This document shows, in pieces, positions 1-6,857 of a stretch of DNA of 64,000 bases. Below the pieces are notes generated by a model. The model was not told the DNA's origin, ran no database searches, and worked only from the letters and a program-made list of their open reading frames with translations. The translations under genes and the position numbers were made by a program. Where the stretch lies: positions 1 through 64,000 of the forward strand of contig JAAZBB010000077.1 of NCBI GenBank assembly GCA_012514035.1, written 5' to 3'. The DNA is from Lentisphaerota bacterium (GTDB lineage: Bacteria > Verrucomicrobiota > Kiritimatiellia > CAIQIC01 > Lenti-01). The stretch's first letter is position 1. Each line of letters begins with the position of its first letter.

Positions 1-2
1 AG

Positions 3-359
3 TGGATCGGCGTGGACTGCGGCAGCGCCGACCACCCCATGAACACCATCATCCGCACCTGGCACCCCGGCCGCTTCCAGGAATGCGACGCCAAGATGAA
101 AAAGGTCTATGGCAAGTCCTTCGACGAGATCTTCCCGCTCAAGAAGTACTACCAGGTCATGCACCTGAAGCTCTTCCCCAAGGGCATCGTCCACGCCGAA
201 AATCTCGCCGGCGACATCGCCAAGCTGGGCTCCACCCGCGCCTGGATCGGCTGCTTCCCCCTGCGCGGCATCGAGCTCGAATCCAGCATGTGCCGCATCG
301 TCGCCTGGCTCCCGCCCAAGACCAAGAAACCCGCCCGGAAAAAAGCCGCCAAGAAGTAG
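3..359 (+). CDS. Cyclase family protein, C-terminal part (5' end outside window)
   Basis: The frame is open from the first bases of the window and ends at TAG 357-359, so only the C-terminal ~118 residues are present. The start of the visible part (WIGVDCGSADHPMNT) and the segment RAWIGCFPLRGIELES resemble the C-terminal half of the cyclase/kynurenine-formamidase-like family (PF04199), metal-dependent amidohydrolases whose substrates are mostly unknown. Metal-ligand His/Asp residues normally lie in the missing N-terminal half, so activity cannot be judged here. The tail PARKKAAKK is a short basic extension. A GTG at 12 is an in-frame codon but is unlikely to be the start, because the homologous region continues upstream of it. 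A strong intrinsic terminator follows 26 bases after the stop. Family assignment is by recognition of the motif pattern only. Confidence 0.6.
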   Translation, partial: WIGVDCGSADHPMNTIIRTWHPGRFQECDAKMKKVYGKSFDEIFPLKKYYQVMHLKLFPKGIVHAENLAGDIAKLGSTRAWIGCFPLRGIELESSMCRIVAWLPPKTKKPARKKAAKK

Positions 360-385
360 GCGTCCGGGTTCAGAAAAGACGAGGA

Positions 386-415
386 GGGCCGGGATCACAT
401 CCCGGCCCCCTTTTT
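386..415 (+). terminator. Rho-independent terminator of the cyclase gene
   Basis: A perfect 9-bp stem (GGGCCGGGA 386-394, TCCCGGCCC 400-408) with loop TCACA is followed by CC and TTTTT. It sits 26 nt after the stop codon of the cyclase gene. The T-run is also the first part of the TTTGGAGTGC terminus of the repeat cluster, so the repeat array begins exactly at the terminator. Confidence 0.85.
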
Positions 416-648
416 GGAGTGCGCGGGCATGACCGCGCTTTCCCCCATCCGCTGCCCTTTTGGAGTGCGCCGACATGTCGGCGCTTTCCCGGCCGCGACA
501 TGTCGCGGCCCCAAAGCGGCGTCGTGCCGCTGTACTCCACATCCATCCCCCATCCTCCGCCCTTTCTGGAGTGCGCGGGCATGACCGCGCTTTCCCAGCC
601 GCGACACGTCGCGGCCCCAAAGCGGCGTCGTGCCGCCGCACTCCAAAC
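412..648. repeat. Hairpin repeat cluster, left copy (units A, B, C)
   Basis: Three related units: A (414 to about 455, truncated), B (461-539) and C (567-647). A full unit is bounded by inverted TGGAGTGC / GCACTCCA termini and contains three hairpins in order: GCGCGG...CCGCGC around a GCATGA loop; the 20-bp palindrome GGCCGCGACATGTCGCGGCC (unit B) or its ACACGT variant (C); and AGCGGC-GTCGT-GCCGCT. Units are separated by a conserved spacer of the type CATCCATCCCCCATCC. The same A-B-C order recurs at 1234-1469 on the other side of the transposase gene. Such structured palindromes beside a RAYT gene are what REP/REPIN sequences look like; the pairing with this transposase is an inference. Confidence 0.85.
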
Positions 649-651
649 CGG

Positions 652-1179
652 TCAAAATTCGTCCGGCACTCTGATCTGATCGACCTTGAACCCCTGCACA
701 GTCTTCACAAACGCCTTCGATGCCGTGTGAGCAAACCATGCGGCTGAACACCATCTGTAGTTGTCCGCATGATCCACAATGCCATGATGCACGGGATTTT
801 CATGCACATAGCGCAGTCTTGCCAGGTATGACGTCTCAAAGGTTATGCGGCTGTCCCAGAACTGCTGCCATACTTTCCGTCCGGGCTGCGCATCCCATTC
901 ATTGATTTGTTTAGCCGTGGTCATGTGCAGCTTGCCCAGCATCTTCCCAAGTGTAGCGGGCTCCGCCGGCGACGACGCAATGAAATGATAGTGATTGGAC
1001 ATCACCGCCCAGGCCCGCAAGGTCCACCCGAATTCTCCGGCAACGCCAAACAGGGCTTCCATAACAAAGCCCAACCGTTCGGGCGCATGAAAAAACGGTT
1101 CCTTGCGGTACGTACCCGCCGTCACCATGTAGATCCCCGGCTCAAACAACCAATGTGCGGGAGCGTGTGGCCAGTTCAT
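652..1179 (-). CDS. REP-associated tyrosine transposase (RAYT, Y1_Tnp family)
   Basis: A 175-residue protein of the IS200/IS605-like Y1 transposase superfamily, which cuts and joins single-stranded DNA at hairpins through a catalytic tyrosine. The HUH metal motif is His63-Tyr-His65 (MSNHYHFI) and the nucleophile is most likely Tyr124 in RLRYVHENPV, a typical RAYT signature. The start at ATG 1179 (MNWPHAPAHW) is chosen because the family domain begins about 15 residues later; the frame stays open further upstream but encodes only repeat sequence there. The gene lies precisely between two near-identical repeat clusters (412-648 and 1234-1469), and its stop codon is 5 nt from the left one. Unlike an insertion sequence, RAYTs are usually single-copy and are thought to mobilise or maintain the flanking palindromes. 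It appears intact. Confidence 0.9.
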   Translation of the reverse strand: MNWPHAPAHWLFEPGIYMVTAGTYRKEPFFHAPERLGFVMEALFGVAGEFGWTLRAWAVMSNHYHFIASSPAEPATLGKMLGKLHMTTAKQINEWDAQPGRKVWQQFWDSRITFETSYLARLRYVHENPVHHGIVDHADNYRWCSAAWFAHTASKAFVKTVQGFKVDQIRVPDEF

Positions 1180-1233
1180 GGCGCAACGATACCAATCAGC
1201 CGTTCGTGAGGCGATTGGTTTCCTTCGGGTTTT

Positions 1234-1469
1234 CTTTGGAGTGCGCGGGCATGACCGCGCTTTCCCCCATCCGCTACCCTTTTGGAATGCGCCGACATGA
1301 CGGCGCTTTCCCGGCCGCGACACGTCGCGGCCCCAAAGCGGCGTCGTGCCGCTGTACTCCACATCCATCCCCCATCCGCTGCCCTTTTGGAGTGCGCGGG
1401 CATGACCGCGCTTTCCCGGCCGCGACACGTCGCGGCCCCACAGCGGCGTCGTGCCGCCGCACTCCAAAC
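1234..1469. repeat. Hairpin repeat cluster, right copy (units D, E, F)
   Basis: Unit D (1237 to about 1278, truncated at the same point as unit A), E (1283-1361) and F (1388-1466) repeat the A-B-C array of 412-648 in the same orientation, including the truncation and the inter-unit spacer. Differences are a few substitutions, for example TGGAATGC for TGGAGTGC at the start of E and CACAGCGGC for CAAAGCGGC in F. The two arrays are therefore a ~235-bp direct repeat bracketing the RAYT gene, not independent insertions. Confidence 0.85.
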
Positions 1470-1531
1470 AGAACCCTTCCCTCCTGTGTGCCCCCGCCCC
1501 GGCGTCACGCAAACCAAAAATACCGTCGCGG

Positions 1532-2314
1532 CTATGCGCCGCTGGCCTGGATGTCTTCCGGCAGCCGTCCCAGGAGGCGCAGCAGGCCATCGAGAATGGT
1601 GATGGGGTGCGGCGGGCATCCGGGAATGTACAGATCCACCGGCACGATCGCATCCGCCCCGTTGCGCACCTCGTCATGGCCCGCATAGGCCCCGCCGGAG
1701 ATGGCGCAGGCGCCGACGGCGATCACGATCCGTGGCTCGGGCAGTGCGTCGTAGGTTTTCTTCAGTGCCAGCGCCATGTTTTCCGTGACCGGCCCGGTGA
1801 TGAGCAGGCCATCCGCATGCCGCGGGGAGGCCACAAACTGGATGCCGAAGCGCCCCAGATCAAAGACCACCGTGGAGAGCACATTCGTATCCGCCTCGCA
1901 GGCGTTGCATCCGCCGGCGCAGACCTGGCGCAATTTCAAGGACCGCCCGAAGAGGCTTTTCATCCGGGCGTCGAGGGCAGCCGCGAGTTGTGGCTCCCCC
2001 GCCCCAGCCATCAGCTCCCCGCGCGTCCGCGCTGCCAGCCGGTGGTCGCGGGTGAAATGCAGCGCGCCGTGCGGACACGCCGCCGCGCAATTGCCGCAGA
2101 ACAGGCACTTGCCCATATTGATGCGCACCTGGCCGTCTTCGCGCGTGATCGCTCCGACGGGACACGCCGCCGCACATTCAAAGCAGCCGTCGGGACATTT
2201 CCCGGGTTCCAGCTTCGGCAAACCCCGGAACCGGTCGGGCAGGGTTGGCGGCGCGGCGGGATAGCCCACCGTGCGGTGTTTCTGGCGAATACGTTCCAGC
2301 AGTGCCCGGATCAT
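1532..2314 (-). CDS. Hyf-like small subunit with N-terminal ferredoxin domain (HyfI/NuoB-like)
   Basis: 260 residues. Residues ~35-95 carry two [4Fe-4S] ferredoxin motifs (CPDGCFECAAACP and CLFCGNCAAACP). The rest is a NuoB/HycG-like domain with CAGGCNACEADTN, VGACAISGG and IPGCPPHPITILDG, i.e. the CxxC...C...C ligands of the cluster next to the active site. The ferredoxin part is normally a separate subunit (HyfH); here it is fused to the small subunit. The protein should pass electrons from a soluble donor to the large subunit on the cytoplasmic face. ATG 2314 overlaps the stop of the large-subunit gene (ATGA), and it is the last gene of a six-gene operon transcribed from the promoter at 8950. 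All four cluster ligands are kept, although the Ni site of the partner subunit is gone. Confidence 0.85.
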   Translation of the reverse strand: MIRALLERIRQKHRTVGYPAAPPTLPDRFRGLPKLEPGKCPDGCFECAAACPVGAITREDGQVRINMGKCLFCGNCAAACPHGALHFTRDHRLAARTRGELMAGAGEPQLAAALDARMKSLFGRSLKLRQVCAGGCNACEADTNVLSTVVFDLGRFGIQFVASPRHADGLLITGPVTENMALALKKTYDALPEPRIVIAVGACAISGGAYAGHDEVRNGADAIVPVDLYIPGCPPHPITILDGLLRLLGRLPEDIQASGA

Positions 2315-3825
2315 AGGTCATGCCCGCAGTAGGAAAGGTTGAAACTCTTGTTGCACAGCGGAAAGTCCGAAATCTCCATGCCGCGCAGGGCCAGGGCCAG
2401 CCCCATCCAGTTGTGAAACGACGGATCCACCACCTTGTAGCGGGCAAACCGCCCGGCCGCATCCGTTTCCGCCACATGAACGATTTCCCCGCGCCAGCCT
2501 TCGCTGATCGAAACCACCAGCGCATTCGGCGCCAACGGACTGCAGGCCGCACAAATCGAACCCGCCGGCAAAGCCGCGAGCTGACGGCGGATCAACTCGG
2601 CCGATTTCTGGATCTCCAACCAGCGCACATACGCCCGGGCGAAGACGTCGCCGCTTTCCTGCACTGCAGCCGGCCCAGCCCCGAACTCCGCTCCTTCGAC
2701 CGGAAAATCCCTCCGGCTGTCCATGTCGCGTCCGCTGGCGCGGGCCGCCGGCCCGACCAGCCCCAGTTCGATCGCCAGGGCCAGAGAAACGGTTCCCGTG
2801 TGTTCAAAACGTGCCAGCACAGATGGCGTCTCCCATAGAAGATTCACCGCGCCGGCCACGTCCCGGAATGTGGCATCCAGCCGTTGGCGCAGTTCCGCCA
2901 CCCGGGCCGGGTCTGCGTCGAAGGCCGTTCCGCCGGGGCGGACCAGGCCGCGCCCGAACCGGCTGCCGCACAGCAACGCCGTCATGTTCAGGAAATCGCC
3001 CCGCAGGCGGCCGCAAAAAGAAGCCGTGGGGAGGAATCCGATATCCCCCGCCAGCGCCCCGAGATCGCCGGTATGGTTGGCAAGCCGCTCCAGTTCCAGC
3101 GCCACGTCCCGAAGCGCCTGGGCCCGAGCCGGAACGCGGCAGCCCGCCAGCGACTCCACCGCGCGGCAATAGGCCAGCGCATGGCCGATCGTGGTGTCGC
3201 CGGCCAGTGTCTCCATGTGATGGATCGTGCGCGGATGCGGACCGCCCCTCAGAGCGCGTTCGATTCCGCGGTGCTGATAGCCCAGCGAAATTTCCAGATG
3301 CAGGACCTGCTCGCCGTGGCATTGGAAGCGGAAGTGGCCCGGCTCGATGATACCCGCATGCACCGGGCCCACCGCCACTTCGTGTATCCCTTCGCCTTCC
3401 ATGCGGAAGAAATCCATCACCGACGGCGACAGGGCGTCAGTCCCGGTCCGGCCCCACGCATCGTGTCCGGACCGGAACGAACGATGAAACCGCAGGGGCT
3501 TGAGCCAGGGATGCCCGGCCGGCACCACGCCCCACTGTTCGGCTATCTCCCGCTCGAATGCCCCCGCCTGCGGACAATCCGGCGTCAGGGACGGATAGGC
3601 CTCGCCCGGATCCGCGGAGAGAAGGCTCAGTGCCCCCTCCCGATCGTCGGCCAGCACGGCGGTCAGGCGGATGCCGCCCTCGGGTCGCGGCGATCCGTAC
3701 AGCGCCGCAATCCGACGGCCCGCCGCGACGGCCTCGAGAACGTCGCGCCGGAACACGGGCATATCGGCCACCGGGATCCGCGAAACCGGAATCGCCTCCA
3801 GATGCCGAAGAATGACGGCGTTCAT
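2311..3825 (-). CDS. Hyf-like large subunit, NuoC-NuoD fusion, lacking Ni-binding cysteines
   Basis: 504 residues from ATG 3825, which overlaps the preceding stop (ATGA). Residues ~35-130 resemble the 30-kDa NuoC domain, and ~150-504 the NuoD/HycE large subunit (LGYQHRGIERALRG; HALAYCRAVESL). In [NiFe] hydrogenases two CxxC motifs bind Ni-Fe. Here the N-terminal pair is replaced by A208-G-D-T211 (METLAGDTTIGH) and the C-terminal DPCxxC by DPSFHN (467-472). The protein therefore should not bind a [NiFe] centre and cannot be a normal hydrogenase. This matches the described Ehr (energy-converting hydrogenase-related) complexes, whose physiological reaction is not established. Cys491 and Cys500 near the C terminus are of unknown role. 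The upstream open frame to 4170 is only readthrough of the previous gene and is not included. Confidence 0.85.
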   Translation of the reverse strand: MNAVILRHLEAIPVSRIPVADMPVFRRDVLEAVAAGRRIAALYGSPRPEGGIRLTAVLADDREGALSLLSADPGEAYPSLTPDCPQAGAFEREIAEQWGVVPAGHPWLKPLRFHRSFRSGHDAWGRTGTDALSPSVMDFFRMEGEGIHEVAVGPVHAGIIEPGHFRFQCHGEQVLHLEISLGYQHRGIERALRGGPHPRTIHHMETLAGDTTIGHALAYCRAVESLAGCRVPARAQALRDVALELERLANHTGDLGALAGDIGFLPTASFCGRLRGDFLNMTALLCGSRFGRGLVRPGGTAFDADPARVAELRQRLDATFRDVAGAVNLLWETPSVLARFEHTGTVSLALAIELGLVGPAARASGRDMDSRRDFPVEGAEFGAGPAAVQESGDVFARAYVRWLEIQKSAELIRRQLAALPAGSICAACSPLAPNALVVSISEGWRGEIVHVAETDAAGRFARYKVVDPSFHNWMGLALALRGMEISDFPLCNKSFNLSYCGHDL

Positions 3826-5303
3826 GGGGCGTCCCCTCCCAGCAGCCGGGCCGCGTGCCCCAGCAGTCCATTCAGCCCGTTTGGAATCCACAGGCCCAGC
3901 CAGAGGGAGGCCGCCAGCAGGGCCAGGGCGGGGCCGAAGGCGGCCCTGTGTTCCCGGCGTCCGGCGGGCTCGAACTCGTCTGAGACGGGTCCCAGCGCCA
4001 TGCTCAGGAACGTCCGCGCCATGCCGGCAAACGCCACGGCCAGCGCCAGCAGCGCCACCACGGCCATCCATTCCCGACCCGGTGCGAAGGCCGCCCGCAG
4101 CATCGTGAATTCGCTGGCGAATGTGCCGAAGGGCGGCATTCCGGTAATCGCCAGCAGTCCGGCCAGCCACAGCGCCCCGCTGACCGGCAGAAGACGCAGC
4201 GCGCCGCGGGTCCGGGCAACCTGCTTGGTCCGGTAGGCGGCCAGCAGATTTCCGGCCACCATGAACAGTGCCGCCTTGACCAGCGAATGATTCACCGCAT
4301 GCAGCAGCGCGCCGTACAACGCGACGCCGCCCAGTCCCGCCCCCAGCGCCAGCAGCCCCATGTGTTCCACGCTTGAATACGCCAGCAGGCGCTTATAGTC
4401 GGCCTGATTCACCAGAAAGGCGGCGGCGATTCCCATGGACAGCAGTCCGAATCCCGCCAGCAGGTTCCCGCTGAACCCGCCCAGCCCCGCCGCGCTACAG
4501 ATTGAGTGCGCCCGCAGAATCCCCAGAAACGCGCAGTTCAGCAGCGCGCCCGACAACAGGGCGGACACCGGACTGGGCGCCTCGCTGTGGGCATCCGGCA
4601 GCCAGGTGTGCATGGGCGCCAGCCCCATCTTCGTGCCGTAGCCCACCAGCAGGAACACAAACGCGGCCTTCAGCCACGGCGTGCGAAGCTCCGCCCCCTG
4701 CGCCACCAGTTCGCGCACCACCAGCGTCCCGCCCGTGCCGTCCGGGGCCGCCGACGCCACAACCAGCAGGAAGTTTCCCAGCAGCGCCAGCGCAATGCCG
4801 ACCGAGCAGACCAGCAGATATTTCCATGTCGCCTCCAGGGAGCGTGGCTGGCGGTGAAAATAGATCAGCGGGGCCGTGGCCAGAGTCGTGGCTTCCACCG
4901 CCACCCACAGCACGCCCAGATGGCGGCTGGCCGCCACCAGCGTCATGGTCGCCAAAAACGCCAGCAGGCAGGCGGTGTGCACGGCTTCCGGCGCATTGAC
5001 GAATATGGACCCGGTATCCTCTTCGGCCTGGCGGCCGTGCGATTCGATGCTCAGCCGGTGGGCCGCGTACACCGCCACCGCCAGAAACAGCAGGCTGGCG
5101 ATCCCGAGAAACAGCCGCCCGGCCGCATCGAAGCCCAGCCAGGCCTCCGGCGCGCAGGCCGGCGGGCGGATCCAGCAGGCCGCCGTCAGCGCCGCATGGG
5201 CCCCGGCGGTCGCCACCAGCAGCGCGCGGCGCAGCCGGTCGGACCGGATCGCCGCCGCAACCGCCGCTGCAACCGCCGGCAGAAGAATCAGCGTCAGCGT
5301 CAC
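3822..5303 (-). CDS. Hyf-like antiporter-type membrane subunit (HyfF-like)
   Basis: 493 residues, almost entirely hydrophobic helices, of the Mrp/NuoLMN ion-translocating family. Recognisable pieces are the central GYGTKMGLAPMHTWLPDAHSE segment with a conserved Lys and the PMHxWLPDAH signature, SPVSALLSGALLN, and YKRLLAYSSVEHMGL with the conserved Lys of the antiporter-like fold. It would move H+ or Na+ across the cytoplasmic membrane, coupled to electron transfer in the peripheral arm. The start ATG 5303 overlaps the stop of the HyfE-like gene (ATGA), and its own stop overlaps the start of the large subunit. HyfF rather than HyfD is preferred from its ~490-residue length and position after HyfE, but these paralogues are hard to separate by eye. 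Confidence 0.8.
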   Translation of the reverse strand: MTLTLILLPAVAAAVAAAIRSDRLRRALLVATAGAHAALTAACWIRPPACAPEAWLGFDAAGRLFLGIASLLFLAVAVYAAHRLSIESHGRQAEEDTGSIFVNAPEAVHTACLLAFLATMTLVAASRHLGVLWVAVEATTLATAPLIYFHRQPRSLEATWKYLLVCSVGIALALLGNFLLVVASAAPDGTGGTLVVRELVAQGAELRTPWLKAAFVFLLVGYGTKMGLAPMHTWLPDAHSEAPSPVSALLSGALLNCAFLGILRAHSICSAAGLGGFSGNLLAGFGLLSMGIAAAFLVNQADYKRLLAYSSVEHMGLLALGAGLGGVALYGALLHAVNHSLVKAALFMVAGNLLAAYRTKQVARTRGALRLLPVSGALWLAGLLAITGMPPFGTFASEFTMLRAAFAPGREWMAVVALLALAVAFAGMARTFLSMALGPVSDEFEPAGRREHRAAFGPALALLAASLWLGLWIPNGLNGLLGHAARLLGGDAP

Positions 5304-5950
5304 GGCGCCCCCTCCTTCAACGCGTCGAGCTGATCCGCGTCGATGTGGTCAAACTCCCGGTTGATATGGAACACCAGAATGCCCATGACGAACACCGCCA
5401 CGAACACATCCAGCAGCACCCCCAGTTCCACCAGCAGCGGCATGGCCTCCACCACCGCCATGCCCAGGGCGAAAATTCCGTTTTCCATCACGATGTAGCC
5501 CAGCACCTGGGTGATCGCCTTGCCCCGCGCCATGATCAGAAACAGCCCTGTCCAGAGCGTGAACAGCCCCGCCGGCACCAGCAGCGGCGACGGCGACTCC
5601 CACGGCAAAGGCAGCCGTGCGCCGAATGCAAACGCCGCTGCCAGCACCCCCGTCCCGATCAACAGCGAGGGGATGTAGCCGATCAGCGGCTCGATCTCCC
5701 GGCGGACGTGGATTTCCCGCAGCGCCCGGTTCAGCAGTGCCGGAAACACAACCCCCTTGAGCGCCGCGCTGCCCGCCCCCAGCAGCAGCGCCGACCCCGT
5801 CAGATGCCCGTGTGCCAGCCAGGGCAGCAGCCCCAGCGCGACGCCCTGCGCCGCCGCGATGCGGATGGCGTTCCGCAACCGGCTGGATCCCAGCAGAAGC
5901 AGGTCCGTCAGGATCAGGAAAATCAATAAGCTGCCGGTTCCGCTTTGCAT
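5300..5950 (-). CDS. Hyf-like membrane subunit HyfE
   Basis: 216 residues, about six predicted membrane helices. The pattern (ALKGVVFPALLNRALREIHVRREIEP in the middle; GYIVMENGIFALG; and the C-terminal VFVMGILVFHINREFDHID) is that of HyfE, a NuoK-like subunit found in hydrogenase-4-type complexes but absent from the simpler Hyc enzyme. Conserved acidic residues within the helices are thought to take part in ion transfer. ATG 5950 lies 4 bp after the stop of the HyfC-like gene, and the stop overlaps the start of the HyfF-like gene, so the genes are probably translationally coupled. Presence of HyfE supports calling the whole locus hyf-like rather than nuo- or mrp-like. Confidence 0.82.
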   Translation of the reverse strand: MQSGTGSLLIFLILTDLLLLGSSRLRNAIRIAAAQGVALGLLPWLAHGHLTGSALLLGAGSAALKGVVFPALLNRALREIHVRREIEPLIGYIPSLLIGTGVLAAAFAFGARLPLPWESPSPLLVPAGLFTLWTGLFLIMARGKAITQVLGYIVMENGIFALGMAVVEAMPLLVELGVLLDVFVAVFVMGILVFHINREFDHIDADQLDALKEGAP

Positions 5951-5954
5951 CGCC

Positions 5955-6857
5955 TCACCGAATCGTCAGCAGCAAGCCCAGCGTGCACAAGACGCCCGCG
6001 CCCACCAGCAACTGTGGCACCCGCAGCAGCCGCACCCGGGCCGTGACGGATTCCACGATGCCCGTCAGAACCGCCAGCGCCAGAATTCCGCCCGCCCCGG
6101 CCGCCAAGCGGGTCAGCGGCCCCGGCAGCGTCCCCAGCGGAAGCAGACCGGCCCACAGCGCCCCCAGCACCCACAGTTTCAGCGCCGAACCCCACTGGAT
6201 GAAGCCAAAATCCACGGCCCCGTGGTCCAGGACCATCACCTCGTGGATCATCGTCAGTTCCAGATGCGTATTGGGATCATCCACCGGAATCCGGCAATTT
6301 TCCGCCAGATAGAGGATGAAAAAGCCCGCGCCGAGCAGGATGCGCAGCGGCAGCTCCCAGCCCGTCGCCAGTTCCGCGTAGATCGGCGACAGCGACAGGC
6401 TCTGGGTTTCGCGCGCCAGCGCCGCCAGGCCGATCAGCAGCGCCGGCTCGGTAAAGACCGCAAACTGCACCTCGCGGCTCGCTCCCATGCCCTCGAAACT
6501 CGATCCGGTATCCAGCGCCGCCGACACCGTGAAAAACCGCCCCAGCCCCAGCACATAGGCCAGCAGGATCCAGTCGCCATCGAAGGCGACCGGCGCGGAC
6601 AGTCCGCCCGCCGGCACGACCAGCAGCGCCACCAGCAGGCAGGCGAACTGGACGATCGGCCCCGCTCGGAACACCCACGTCGTGGTCCGGCTATAGGTGC
6701 CACCCTTGCGCAGCAGCTTCCACAAATCGCGGTAGCCCTGCCCCCACGGCGGCCCGCAACGGCCCGCGAACAGCGCTTTCACCCGCTGGATCAGCACCGG
6801 CAGCAGCGGCGCCAGCGCCACCGCCAAGATCGGATGCAACCACGATGCCAGCTTCAT
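5955..6857 (-). CDS. Hyf-like membrane anchor subunit (HyfC/HycD/NuoH-like)
   Basis: 300 residues from ATG 6857 (MKLASWLHPI), overlapping the stop of the HyfB-like gene (ATGA). It is a NuoH/HycD-type protein with about eight helices. The signature loop YRDLWKLLRKGG near residue 45, EPALLIGLAALA, and the charged loop YLAENCRIPVDDPNTHLELTMIHEVM (conserved Glu/Asp/His) are characteristic. This subunit forms the junction between the electron-transfer arm and the ion-translocating arm, where redox energy is thought to enter the membrane. The conserved acidic loop is intact, which argues that the complex still couples electron flow to ion movement despite the missing Ni ligands. Confidence 0.85.
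   Translation of the reverse strand: MKLASWLHPILAVALAPLLPVLIQRVKALFAGRCGPPWGQGYRDLWKLLRKGGTYSRTTTWVFRAGPIVQFACLLVALLVVPAGGLSAPVAFDGDWILLAYVLGLGRFFTVSAALDTGSSFEGMGASREVQFAVFTEPALLIGLAALARETQSLSLSPIYAELATGWELPLRILLGAGFFILYLAENCRIPVDDPNTHLELTMIHEVMVLDHGAVDFGFIQWGSALKLWVLGALWAGLLPLGTLPGPLTRLAAGAGGILALAVLTGIVESVTARVRLLRVPQLLVGAGVLCTLGLLLTIR

Noticed and set aside
412..1469. CRISPR array
   Set aside because: The repeats are long, internally palindromic, unequal in spacing, with conserved rather than unique spacers, and no cas genes are nearby.
652..1686. Long minus-strand frame joining the RAYT with upstream sequence
   Set aside because: The extra N-terminal part is a translation of the hairpin repeats and of antisense DNA of the hyf-like small subunit; the transposase domain starts at ATG 1179.
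2311..3825. Calling this gene a functional [NiFe] hydrogenase or NuoD
   Set aside because: Both CxxC pairs needed for Ni-Fe are replaced, while neighbours (HyfB/C/E/F-like) and the NuoC-D fusion place it in the hyf-like, not the NADH dehydrogenase, context.
5345..5929. Several long plus-strand frames opposite the hyf-like operon
   Set aside because: They are antisense shadows with His/Gln/Arg-rich low-complexity translations, typical of GC-rich antisense frames, and the minus-strand frames have clear family motifs.
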